From positions 1 to 52,258 of the forward strand of contig JBBSBE010000011.1 in assembly GCA_038251625.1 (NCBI GenBank): a stretch of 52,258 nt of DNA. Direction: 5' to 3'. Position numbers and translations under genes: made by a program. Under the pieces are notes generated by a model, which saw only the letters and a list, made by a program, of their open reading frames with translations, was not told the DNA's origin and did not search any database. Of the stretch, positions 16,055-23,920 are shown in pieces. Position 1 is the first letter of the stretch. Each line of letters starts with the position of its first letter. This DNA is from JBBQXK01 sp038251625 (GTDB lineage: Bacteria; Pseudomonadota; Alphaproteobacteria; Rhodobacterales; Rhodobacteraceae).

Positions 16055-16813
16055 TCAATCCAGCACGATTCTGGCTGTATCGGCCGTCATGGGGGCTTCC
16101 GCACGGTCAAGTCGCAGCCATGCAAGCGCCCGGTCGGCGGATCGCGTGTGCAGCGTTCCCGCTTCCTTGCCACCCGCAAGGATCGGTGTGCCGGGAACCG
16201 CTGTGCCATCCACCCGTACGCGCAGAAGGCCTTTGCGCAGTTCGGTCTTGTGCTTCATCCGCGCCGTCACTTCCTGCCCCACGTAGCAGCCTTTGCGGAA
16301 ATCCACTCCGTTCAACCGCTCGAACCCCATTTCGAGGATGTAGCTTTCATCGGGGATCAGTTCGGTACCCGTTTCCGGGATCAGATGGTCGACGCGGATT
16401 GCATCCCAATCAATCTTGCCGGGCGCGCCCGGCGCGTCGGTATAGGCACGCCAGCCAAGCGCGGGGTGGCGCGGGTCGGGAAAGGCGCCTGCGGGCGTGG
16501 CGCCAATGCCCCGTCGGGGCAAAAGGCGGCTTGGCTGAAGGCGCACATCCGCGCGCAGGCGGTACATGGCAAGGCGCCGCAGCGTGGCATCGGCCAAAGC
16601 CTCCGGCAGATCGAGAAGCAGCCCCTCGTGCGTGGCCACCACGAAGAAATCGGCAAGATATTTGCCCTGAGGTGACAGCAGCGCCGTCCACACCATGCCC
16701 GGCGCCCGCCCGAGCGGCAGCACGTCATTGGTCACAAGGCCCTGCAGGAAGGTCAGCGCGTCGCCCCCTTCCAGTGCCACTATCCGCCGCCCGGTTGCTG
16801 CTTCGCCGTCCAT
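16055..16813 (-). CDS. ygfZ: YgfZ/CAF17-type folate-binding Fe-S cluster repair protein
   Basis: A 252-residue GcvT-like protein with the diagnostic YgfZ signature FRKGCYVGQEVTARMKH (conserved Cys about residue 180) and the N-terminal LQGLVTNDVLPL. Family members use tetrahydrofolate and assist assembly or repair of certain Fe-S enzymes. The start at 16813 (MDGEAATGRR) is chosen because the longer frame (to 16891) overlaps the neighbouring ABC exporter. It sits 13 bp after that gene on the same strand, so the two may share a transcript. Confidence 0.92.
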   Translation of the reverse strand: MDGEAATGRRIVALEGGDALTFLQGLVTNDVLPLGRAPGMVWTALLSPQGKYLADFFVVATHEGLLLDLPEALADATLRRLAMYRLRADVRLQPSRLLPRRGIGATPAGAFPDPRHPALGWRAYTDAPGAPGKIDWDAIRVDHLIPETGTELIPDESYILEMGFERLNGVDFRKGCYVGQEVTARMKHKTELRKGLLRVRVDGTAVPGTPILAGGKEAGTLHTRSADRALAWLRLDRAEAPMTADTARIVLD

Positions 16814-16826
16814 GCCGCCCCCCCAA

Positions 16827-18584
16827 TCAGGCCGCGAACTGCAGGCGACAAAGCTCGGCGTAAAGCCCGCCGCGCGCCAGCAATTCGTCATGCGTGCCCT
16901 CGTCGGTCACGCGGCCCTTGTCCATCACCACGATCTTGTCGGCATGGCGCACCGTGGCCAGCCTGTGCGCGATCACCAGCGTCGTCCGCCCGGCAGCTAC
17001 GCGGGCCAGCGCTTCTGCCACCAGCGCCTCGCTTGTGGCATCGAGCGCCGATGTCGCCTCGTCCAGCAGCAGGATCGGCGCCGCGCGCAATATCGCGCGT
17101 GCAATCGCCACCCGCTGGCGCTGGCCTCCGGACAACCCCGACCCGCGCGGACCTGCCGGCGTGTCGATGCCTTGCGGCAGCGTCGTCAGAAAGTCGCTGA
17201 CCCGCGCCGCGTCAAGCGCTGCGCGCAGGCGGTCTTCCGGGACCTCACGCCCAAGCGTCACATTTTCGCGGATGGTTTCATCGAAAAGCGCGGCATCCTG
17301 AGTGACCACCGCAAAGCTTTGGCGCAGGTCGGCAAGGGGCAGGGTGGCCGCATCGATCCCGCCCAGAAAAACCCGACCTTCTTCGGGGTCGGTAAGGGCC
17401 GTCAGCAGGCTGAAGACGGTTGTCTTGCCCGCGCCGGACGGGCCCACCAGCGCCGTCATCTTCCCGGCCTCGGCCACGAAGCTGACCTCGTTCAGCACGG
17501 GCAGGTCGCCATAGGCAAAGCGGATGCCGCGCAGTTCCAGCTCTGGCGCCTCGCCTTCTGGCAGGCGGGCACTGGCAATGGCACGGGGCGCGGGCGCCGT
17601 GTCGAACATCCGGAAGAGCCGCTCCAGCGAGGCGGCGGCAATCTGCCAGAACCCCGACAGATCCCCAAGCCGCCGCAACGGCTGGAACGTCAGCGCCATC
17701 GCAGAGAAGAATGCCATGAAATCGCCCACCGTGCGGGTGCCGTCTGCAATCTGGCGGCCCGCGAGCATCAGGACGAGGAAAAAGCCCAGCCCGGTGACCA
17801 CATCAATCAGCGCGGGAATGGTGGCGCGGCTGACGGCCATGCGCAGCTCTTTCCGCCGGATATCGGTGACAAGGCGCCGGAAGCGGCCGGTCTGATAGTC
17901 TTCCATGCCATTAAGCTTGATCGCCGTGATTCCGTGGAACACCTCGTCGAGCCGTGTGGCCCGCGCGCCGGCCTGCGCCCGCATCGCGTGCGTTTTACGG
18001 CGGATGTAGCGCTGGATGCCCAGCGTCGGCAGGATCAGAAGCGGGGTGCCGACAAGGGCCGCCAGCGTCCACATCGGATCGATCGCCAGCGAAACGGCAA
18101 AAAGGCCGACAAGGCTGATCGCGTCGCGCCCGGCGCCGGTGATCAGCGTCGTCCACACGCCTTGCACTGCAGCCGTATCGCCTTGTACCCGCTCGATCAG
18201 CGCGCCGGGTGGGTTGGTCTGGAAAAAGCCCTGATCGAGCGTCATGAGATGCCGCAACAGATCCACCTGAAGGGCGGTGGTGGATCGCTGGGCAATCGTT
18301 GTCAGCAGGTACTTCGACAGCACCGATGTGACGGCACGGATCAGAAAGAGCGACAGGATCGCAAGCCCGAGGTAGATCAACTCACCACCGCCACCGGGGG
18401 TGAACACGCGGTCGAAGAGCGGCTTCAGCAGCCAGCTGAGGGCGCCAAGCGTGGATCCTTCGACGACCATCACCGCGAAGGCCAGCGCCATCATCCAGCG
18501 GTGCCGGTGCAGGTAGCCACGCCAGAGACGCCCGAAAAGCTGGGACGAACGGTAACGGGGATCCTCGGGCGGGCGGCGGGGCAT
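16827..18584 (-). CDS. ABC exporter, fused membrane and ATPase domains (MsbA-like)
   Basis: A 585-residue half-transporter. Residues 1-320 hold about six membrane segments; the C-terminal ATPase has Walker A GPSGAGKTT, Q-loop VTQDAALFDE, signature LSGGQRQRVAIARAIL, Walker B ILLLDEATSALD and switch histidine (VIAHRLATV). The NPPGALIERVQGDTAAVQ coupling segment is typical of MsbA/lipid-exporter-like proteins. The exact cargo (lipid A, lipid or drug) is not deducible. The start ATG at 18584 faces a divergent aminotransferase gene. Confidence 0.9.
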   Translation of the reverse strand: MPRRPPEDPRYRSSQLFGRLWRGYLHRHRWMMALAFAVMVVEGSTLGALSWLLKPLFDRVFTPGGGGELIYLGLAILSLFLIRAVTSVLSKYLLTTIAQRSTTALQVDLLRHLMTLDQGFFQTNPPGALIERVQGDTAAVQGVWTTLITGAGRDAISLVGLFAVSLAIDPMWTLAALVGTPLLILPTLGIQRYIRRKTHAMRAQAGARATRLDEVFHGITAIKLNGMEDYQTGRFRRLVTDIRRKELRMAVSRATIPALIDVVTGLGFFLVLMLAGRQIADGTRTVGDFMAFFSAMALTFQPLRRLGDLSGFWQIAAASLERLFRMFDTAPAPRAIASARLPEGEAPELELRGIRFAYGDLPVLNEVSFVAEAGKMTALVGPSGAGKTTVFSLLTALTDPEEGRVFLGGIDAATLPLADLRQSFAVVTQDAALFDETIRENVTLGREVPEDRLRAALDAARVSDFLTTLPQGIDTPAGPRGSGLSGGQRQRVAIARAILRAAPILLLDEATSALDATSEALVAEALARVAAGRTTLVIAHRLATVRHADKIVVMDKGRVTDEGTHDELLARGGLYAELCRLQFAA

Positions 18585-18718
18585 CGGCGCAGGGGGCCTT
18601 TCTCAACGCCTGCCGGATGTAGGCCATCGGGGGGCAGCCCGCAAGGCACGCGCGGCGGGTGATTGACCTTGGCGTCAACCGGGTTTAGCTCAAACCAGAC
18701 GCTGAGGAGTACCGCGCC

Positions 18719-19969
18719 GTGAAGGACTCGCCCCGCCCCACCACCACCGCCAATCTGTCTTACGGGCGGGCCTATCTGGCCACCCCGGGCCCCTCGGTCA
18801 TGCCCGACCGGGTGCTGAATGCGATGCACCGTGCGGCACCCAACATCTATGCCGGCCCGTTGCTGGAAATGGTGGATGCGATGTGGGGCGACCTGCGCGC
18901 CGTTGCCTGCACTTCGCAATACATTGCAATCTATGTGGGCAATGGGCATGCGGGTTGGGAGGCGGCGAACACCAACCTTTTCTCGCGCGGGGACAAGGCG
19001 CTGGCGCTTGCGACGGGCCGCTTCGGCCTGGCTTGGGCGGAAAGCGTGCGCGCGCTTGGCGTCGATGTGGACTTGCTGGATTTCGGCCGGTCGGCGCCGG
19101 TGGACATGAACCGTGTCGAGGCTGCGTTGCGTGCCGATGCGGGGCACAAGATCAAGGTGGTGCTGACAACGCAGGTCGATACCTCCACCTCGATGCGCAC
19201 CGATATTGCGGCCCTTCGCGCGGTTCTGGATACCGTCGGTCACCCGGCCCTTCTGGCTGTCGATTGCATCGCCACGCTTGGCTGCGACGAATACCGGATG
19301 GATGACTGGGGTGTGGATGTCACCGTGGCCGCCAGCCAGAAGGGGTTGATGACCCCGCCGGGCCTTGCGTTCGTGTGGTTTTCGGAAAAGGCGCTGGCCG
19401 CCACCAAGGGCAGCGATCTGCGCACCCCTTATTGGGATTGGCGCCCGCGCGCGATCGGCAATGAATTCTGGCAGGCCTTCGGGGGCACGGCGCCCACGCA
19501 TCACCTGTATGGTCTGGCCGAGGCGCTGACGATGCTTTTGCGCGAGGAAGGGCTGGAAGCTGTCTGGGCGCGGCATGATGCGCTGGCGCGCACGGTCTGG
19601 GCTGCATTCGATGCCTGGGGTGCGGGCAATCCGGCGATTGCAATGAACGTGGCCGATCCGGCCAATCGGGGCCGGTCGGTCACGGCGGCGAGGATGGGTG
19701 CGCCGGACGCCACGCGGCTGCGAGAATGGTGCGAGCGAGAGGCGGGTGTCACGTTGGGCGTGGGCCTTGGCATGGCCGACATGGATGACCCCGCCTGGCA
19801 CGGCTTTCTGCGGGTGGCGCATATGGGGCACGTGAATGCCCACATGACCCTCGGCGCGCTGGCGGCGATGGAGGCGGGCATGCTGGCGCTTGGGATCCCG
19901 CACGGTCAGGGGGGGCTTGCAGCGGCGGCAAGTGTGGTCGCGCAAGCGGGGGCAATCAACATCGGGTGA
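18719..19969 (+). CDS. Class V PLP aminotransferase (alanine/serine-glyoxylate type)
   Basis: A 416-residue fold-type I class V aminotransferase. The start is GTG, with GAGGAG about 10 nt upstream. Landmarks are the N-terminal ATPGPSVMPDRVL, the pyridine-nitrogen aspartate in LLAVDCIATLG, and the PLP lysine in VAASQKGLMTPPGLAFVWFS. The family transaminates alanine, serine or ureidoglycine with glyoxylate or pyruvate; the substrate here is unresolved. It is divergent from the ABC exporter and followed 75 bp later by an independent exported-protein gene. Confidence 0.88.
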   Translation: MKDSPRPTTTANLSYGRAYLATPGPSVMPDRVLNAMHRAAPNIYAGPLLEMVDAMWGDLRAVACTSQYIAIYVGNGHAGWEAANTNLFSRGDKALALATGRFGLAWAESVRALGVDVDLLDFGRSAPVDMNRVEAALRADAGHKIKVVLTTQVDTSTSMRTDIAALRAVLDTVGHPALLAVDCIATLGCDEYRMDDWGVDVTVAASQKGLMTPPGLAFVWFSEKALAATKGSDLRTPYWDWRPRAIGNEFWQAFGGTAPTHHLYGLAEALTMLLREEGLEAVWARHDALARTVWAAFDAWGAGNPAIAMNVADPANRGRSVTAARMGAPDATRLREWCEREAGVTLGVGLGMADMDDPAWHGFLRVAHMGHVNAHMTLGALAAMEAGMLALGIPHGQGGLAAAASVVAQAGAINIG

Positions 19970-20044
19970 TCGGACCGGGAAAGTTGCAACCGGAAGCGGC
20001 CCCGTGCCGTATGCCCGGTAGCCTTGTCATGAAGGACAGCCCCG

Positions 20045-20701
20045 ATGTCGCACCGTTTCCGCCGTCTCGCGCTTGTCGTGGCCCTAGCCGCGCCGATGCC
20101 CGCGCTTGCCGCAACCGCGCTTGGATTTGACACGGGGTGGAAAGAACAGCGCTTTTCGCTTTTCTCCTCCAATCGCTACGATTTTTCGGCATCGCGCCTG
20201 ACGGTGCGTTCGGATGGTGCGGTGTCGCTGATCTGGCGGTCGCTGCCTTCGGCGCTTTGGTCCGCGCGGAAAGCAAGCTGGACGTGGTCGGTCAGCGAAG
20301 GGGTTCCCGCCACGAACCTTGCGGTGAAGGGCGGGGATGACCGGAACCTCGCGGTCTATTTCGTTTTTCTGCCTGATGCTGCGGCGCAGGCGATGGGTGC
20401 GCGGCCCAACTTGCGGGCGCTTCTGGGCGCACCCGAGGCGCGGGTGCTGGTCTATGTCTGGGGTGGGGATGTCGAACGGGGGGCCATGCTGCAAAGTCCC
20501 TATCTTGATGCGCGGGGCCGCACGGTCGTGCTGCGCGCGCCGGGCACGGGGCAGTTTGCCGAGACTGTCGATCTTGCGGCCGACCATGCCCGCGCCTTTG
20601 GCACGCCCCCCGCATCGCTGGTCGGCATGGCGATCTCGGCCGACAGTGATGATACCGAAAGCGTGATTGCAGCGGAAATGTCGGCTGTTTCTTTCCGCTG
20701 A
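20045..20701 (+). CDS. DUF3047 domain exported protein
   Basis: A 218-residue protein with a Sec signal peptide (LALVVALAAPMPALAA, cleavage near residue 22). The mature part fits DUF3047: GGDDRNLAVYFVF, VLVYVWGGDVERGAML, YLDARGRTVVLRAPGTGQ and MAISADSDDTES. It is probably a periplasmic beta-rich protein of unknown function. AAGGA lies about 11 nt before the ATG. It is convergent with the following minus-strand gene, with 51 bp between stops and no clear terminator. Confidence 0.85.
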   Translation: MSHRFRRLALVVALAAPMPALAATALGFDTGWKEQRFSLFSSNRYDFSASRLTVRSDGAVSLIWRSLPSALWSARKASWTWSVSEGVPATNLAVKGGDDRNLAVYFVFLPDAAAQAMGARPNLRALLGAPEARVLVYVWGGDVERGAMLQSPYLDARGRTVVLRAPGTGQFAETVDLAADHARAFGTPPASLVGMAISADSDDTESVIAAEMSAVSFR

Positions 20702-20752
20702 AAGCTGTGCAGTCCGTGCGTTCAGGATGGGGCTCGGCGCCGCAGGTATCCC

Positions 20753-21571
20753 TTAGTCGCGCAGCCCCAGATCCTCGCCTTTCAGGCTTGCCACCGTGGC
20801 TTGAAAAAGGCCAACGGGCATGGCGCATCCGATCAGCGTGTAGCCAAGCGCGTGTCCGGCCAATCGCCGCAGCGCGCCCGGTGCAGGCGGCAAGTCCGGT
20901 TCAAGGTCTGGCAGGGCTTCGGCGCCACGGGGTTCGGGCGGTGGTGGGGGTGCAAACCCAAGCCGCTTGCGGCGTGCGACGGGGCGCGCGGGCGCAACCT
21001 CGGACAGATGGATCACGCTTCTGATGGCATCCAGTGTGCTCTGATCGCCTTTGGGTGCTGCCTGCACGGGTGGCGGGGGCAGGGGCGAGGGGCGCTGTGT
21101 GCGTTCCCTGACGGGCGCCACTTCGTTTGTTGGGGCCGCAGGGACGGGCGCTGCGCTGGCCGGGGCGGCAGGCGTCGCAGGCGCCTTGATTGCCGCGCCA
21201 TTCCAGCCGCGGAAGGGCAAGGGCTCGATCGGTCGGGGGCCCGCCACCGTTTCGCTTGCCAGCGCAAGCAGTTCTGCGGTGCCTTGCATCACAGATGCCA
21301 TGGGTGCCCGCCCCGGCACGATGCGCGCGGCGCGTCCAAGCCGCTCGGCAAGCGGTGCAAAATCTCCATTCGCCAGACGCAGGGAAAGCCCCTGTGCCGC
21401 GAACGCCGATCCCAGCAGGCGCGGCGCAAGCCAGACGCGCGTGGCCGAAACGCTGACACGCAAAAACGCCCGCGGATCAAGACGCGCACGCTGCTTGCCC
21501 CCGGCCCAGATGGGCGGACGCGGCGCCGATTTTGCATCCGGAGCCTCGGGATCGGTAAAGGAAGACGACAT
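20753..21571 (-). CDS. Hypothetical Pro/Ala-rich protein
   Basis: A 272-residue protein I do not recognise. It has three parts: an ordered N-terminal region (1-115) with LDPRAFLRVSVSATRVWLAP; a low-complexity Ala/Pro linker (about 125-180); and a C-terminal region with PPPPPEPRG, an Arg/Lys-rich RRKRLGF stretch and a single hydrophobic segment LAGHALGYTLIGCAMPVGLFQATVA near the end. The architecture suggests a membrane-tethered or peripheral protein. An overlapping plus-strand frame is open, but the minus-strand frame has more protein-like composition and a clean ATG. Confidence 0.6.
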   Translation of the reverse strand: MSSSFTDPEAPDAKSAPRPPIWAGGKQRARLDPRAFLRVSVSATRVWLAPRLLGSAFAAQGLSLRLANGDFAPLAERLGRAARIVPGRAPMASVMQGTAELLALASETVAGPRPIEPLPFRGWNGAAIKAPATPAAPASAAPVPAAPTNEVAPVRERTQRPSPLPPPPVQAAPKGDQSTLDAIRSVIHLSEVAPARPVARRKRLGFAPPPPPEPRGAEALPDLEPDLPPAPGALRRLAGHALGYTLIGCAMPVGLFQATVASLKGEDLGLRD

Positions 21572-21882
21572 GACACACCCAGCATTAACCTAGAGGTGGC
21601 AGCAATGCCGCAAAAAGGTGGCGCAATCATGGCAGGTCGGCGGCAGTGGCGTGGCGTGTGGCCCTGACCCCAACACGGTTTTCTCAAGTTTGCGCGCGTG
21701 CTCAGGCAGAGGGTGGATGTGGGTCGAAAGCCCCTTTGCAGAAGCGGCGCTGCCCGCTGCCGATGGGCGGGCCCCTCGCACTTTAGGGGCGATATCTGGG
21801 GCAATGCTTACACTAACGTCTGATTGCACCTGTTTTGGCTACAATTGGAGGTACACTTGACAGGAAATGAGCGATCAAACCA
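21572..21882. other. Intergenic region, no gene recognised
   Basis: About 310 bp between the hypothetical protein start and the glnA terminator. I see short inverted repeats (for example AGGGGC/GCCCCT near 21770-21790) but no convincing gene, RNA family or promoter. Confidence 0.5.
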
Positions 21883-21911
21883 AAGGGGGCCGCGCGACGC
21901 GCAGCCCCCTT
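21883..21911 (-). terminator. Terminator of glnB-glnA operon
   Basis: Strong GC stem (AAGGGGG... paired with ...CCCCCTT, one internal mismatch) beginning 20 bp after the glnA stop; the transcript continues with a weak TTTGGTTT tail. Confidence 0.65.
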
Positions 21912-21930
21912 GAGACAATTACGAAAAGGA

Positions 21931-23340
21931 TCAGCAGCTATAGTACATCTGGTACTCGATCGGGTGCGGCGTGTGTTCGTAGGCGTAGACCTCTTCCCAC
22001 TTCAGCGCCATGTAGCCTTCAAGCTGGTCTTTTGTGAACACGTCGCCTGCGATCAGGAAGTCGTGATCCTTCTCCAGCTCCTCCAGCGCCTCGCGGAGCG
22101 AACCGCAGACGGTGGGGATTGCGGCGAGTTCTTCCGGCGGCAGATCGTAGAGATCCTTGTCGGAGGCGGGGCCGGGGTCGATCTTGTTCTTGATGCCGTC
22201 AAGTCCGGCCATCAGGAGGGCTGCAAATGCCAGATAAGGGTTGGCCGCCGGATCGGGGAAGCGGGCCTCGACGCGCTTGGCTTTCGGGCTTTCGGTCCAC
22301 GGAATACGGACGCAACCCGACCGGTTGCGTGCGGAATAGGCGCGCAGCACGGGGGCCTCGAAGCCCGGGATCAGGCGCTTGTAGCTGTTGGTCGCGGGGT
22401 TCGTGAGCGCGTTCAGCGCCTTGGCGTGCTTGAGGATGCCGCCGATGAAGTAAAGCGCTTCCTGGGAAAGATCGGCATACTTGTCGCCCGCGAAGAGGGG
22501 CTTGCCGTCCTTCCAGATCGACATGTTCACGTGCATGCCCGAACCGTTGTCGCCCTTCATGGGCTTTGGCATGAAGGTCACCGTCTTGCCATAGGCGGCG
22601 GCGACGTTGTGGATCACGTACTTGTATTTCTGGATGTTGTCCGCCTGGCCCGTCAGCGATCCGAAGATCAGGCCAAGTTCGTGCTGGCAGGTCGCCACTT
22701 CATGGTGGTGCTTGTCGACCTTCATGCCCATCCGCTTCATCGTCGACAGCATCTCGCTGCGGATATCCTGCGCCTCGTCCACCGGGTTCACCGGGAAGTA
22801 GCCGCCCTTGTGGCCAGCGCGATGGGCAAGGTTGCCCCCTTCCATCTCGGCGTCGGTGTTCCACGCCGCTGCTTCGGCATCGATTTGGTAGGACACCTTG
22901 GCGGGCGTCACCGAATAGCGCACGTCGTCGAAGAGGAAGAATTCCGCCTCTGGGCCGCAGTAGAATGCGTCACCGATGCCGGAGGATTTCAGATAGGCCT
23001 CGGCCTTCAGTGCGGTCTGGCGCGGGCAGCGGCTGTAGGCTTCGCCTGTGTCCGGTTCGACTACGTTGCAATGGATACACATGGTTTTTTCGGCATAGAA
23101 CGGGTCGATGTAGACCGAGGATGCGTCCGGCATCAGTTTCATGTCGGACTGGTCGATCGACTTCCAGCCCGCGATGGACGAGCCGTCGAACATGAAGCCT
23201 TCGGCAAAGAAATCTTCGTCCACGAGGTCGGAGATCAGGGTGACGTGCTGCAGCTTGCCCTTGGGATCGGTGAAGCGGATATCGACGTATTCGACCTCTT
23301 CATCCTTGATCAGCTTGAGGGCGTCCTTGACGGTGCTCAT
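21931..23340 (-). CDS. glnA: Glutamine synthetase type I
   Basis: A 469-residue GSI, the standard length. Recognisable segments: FDGSSIAGWKSIDQSDM, the ATP/glutamate region MPKPMKGDNGSGMHVN, NRSGCVRIPW and the adenylylation loop with Tyr398 in KDLYDLPPEE, so activity should be controlled by GlnE as in enteric GSI-beta enzymes. It condenses glutamate and ammonia to glutamine using ATP. It lies 66 bp downstream of the PII gene in the same orientation, the usual glnBA arrangement, coupling ammonia assimilation to nitrogen sensing. Confidence 0.98.
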   Translation of the reverse strand: MSTVKDALKLIKDEEVEYVDIRFTDPKGKLQHVTLISDLVDEDFFAEGFMFDGSSIAGWKSIDQSDMKLMPDASSVYIDPFYAEKTMCIHCNVVEPDTGEAYSRCPRQTALKAEAYLKSSGIGDAFYCGPEAEFFLFDDVRYSVTPAKVSYQIDAEAAAWNTDAEMEGGNLAHRAGHKGGYFPVNPVDEAQDIRSEMLSTMKRMGMKVDKHHHEVATCQHELGLIFGSLTGQADNIQKYKYVIHNVAAAYGKTVTFMPKPMKGDNGSGMHVNMSIWKDGKPLFAGDKYADLSQEALYFIGGILKHAKALNALTNPATNSYKRLIPGFEAPVLRAYSARNRSGCVRIPWTESPKAKRVEARFPDPAANPYLAFAALLMAGLDGIKNKIDPGPASDKDLYDLPPEELAAIPTVCGSLREALEELEKDHDFLIAGDVFTKDQLEGYMALKWEEVYAYEHTPHPIEYQMYYSC

Positions 23341-23406
23341 GCGGAGTTCCTTTTCCGTTTCGATTGGTTTGGCCCGCCGATCCTGTTACGGGGGGCCGGT
23401 GATGCG

Positions 23407-23745
23407 TCAGATCGCGTCGTCGCCGGTTTCGCCGGTCCGGATGCGGATGGCCTGTTCGACGGGATAGACGAAAATCTTGCCGTCGCCGATCTTGTCGGTG
23501 CGCGCGGCTGCGATGATGGCGGCGACGGCGGGTTCCACCATGTCATCCGCGAGGATCACCTCGATCTTCACCTTGGGCAGGAAATCGACCACATATTCAG
23601 CGCCCCGGTAAAGCTCCGTATGGCCCTTTTGCCGCCCGAAACCCTTTACCTCCGTCACGCTGAGGCCCTGGATCCCCACTTCCTGCAGGGCCTCCTTCAC
23701 CTCGTCGAGCTTGAAGGGCTTGATGACCGCCTCAATCTTCTTCAT
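23407..23745 (-). CDS. glnB: PII signal transduction protein GlnB
   Basis: A 112-residue PII protein. It has the N-terminal MKKIEAVIKPFKLDEVKEAL, the T-loop with uridylylation Tyr51 in GHTELYRGAEYVVDF, the B-loop (AAARTDKIGDGKIFV) and C-loop IRTGETG. PII senses ATP/ADP and 2-oxoglutarate and controls GlnE, NtrB and ammonium transport. The start is set at 23745; the open frame continues upstream but only this methionine gives the universal PII start. Position ahead of glnA favours glnB rather than glnK, which usually accompanies amtB. Confidence 0.97.
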   Translation of the reverse strand: MKKIEAVIKPFKLDEVKEALQEVGIQGLSVTEVKGFGRQKGHTELYRGAEYVVDFLPKVKIEVILADDMVEPAVAAIIAAARTDKIGDGKIFVYPVEQAIRIRTGETGDDAI

Positions 23746-23920
23746 GGGCCGACTCTCCCCCCAACACCTCGTCTTTGGCCGTCTCATCACTTCTGCAGAG
23801 GGGGGACAATTGGCTAAGGTTGGCAGGCTGCGGGATGCGGGGGCGAATCGGAAGGCTGCGCATTTCTGTTGGGCGAAGCGGTGAAAATTTGTGCGGTTTA
23901 TGAACAGATCGGGGCATGTC

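Noticed and set aside
16695..18662. 655-codon plus-strand frame opposite the ABC exporter
   Set aside because: The minus-strand frame has all ABC motifs; the opposite frame has none.
21857..21885. TTGACA promoter on the plus strand before glnA terminator
   Set aside because: No -10 at a usable spacing and no gene downstream on that strand.
21910..23817. 635-codon plus-strand frame opposite glnA-glnB
   Set aside because: glnA and glnB on the minus strand are full length and diagnostic; this is a mirror frame.
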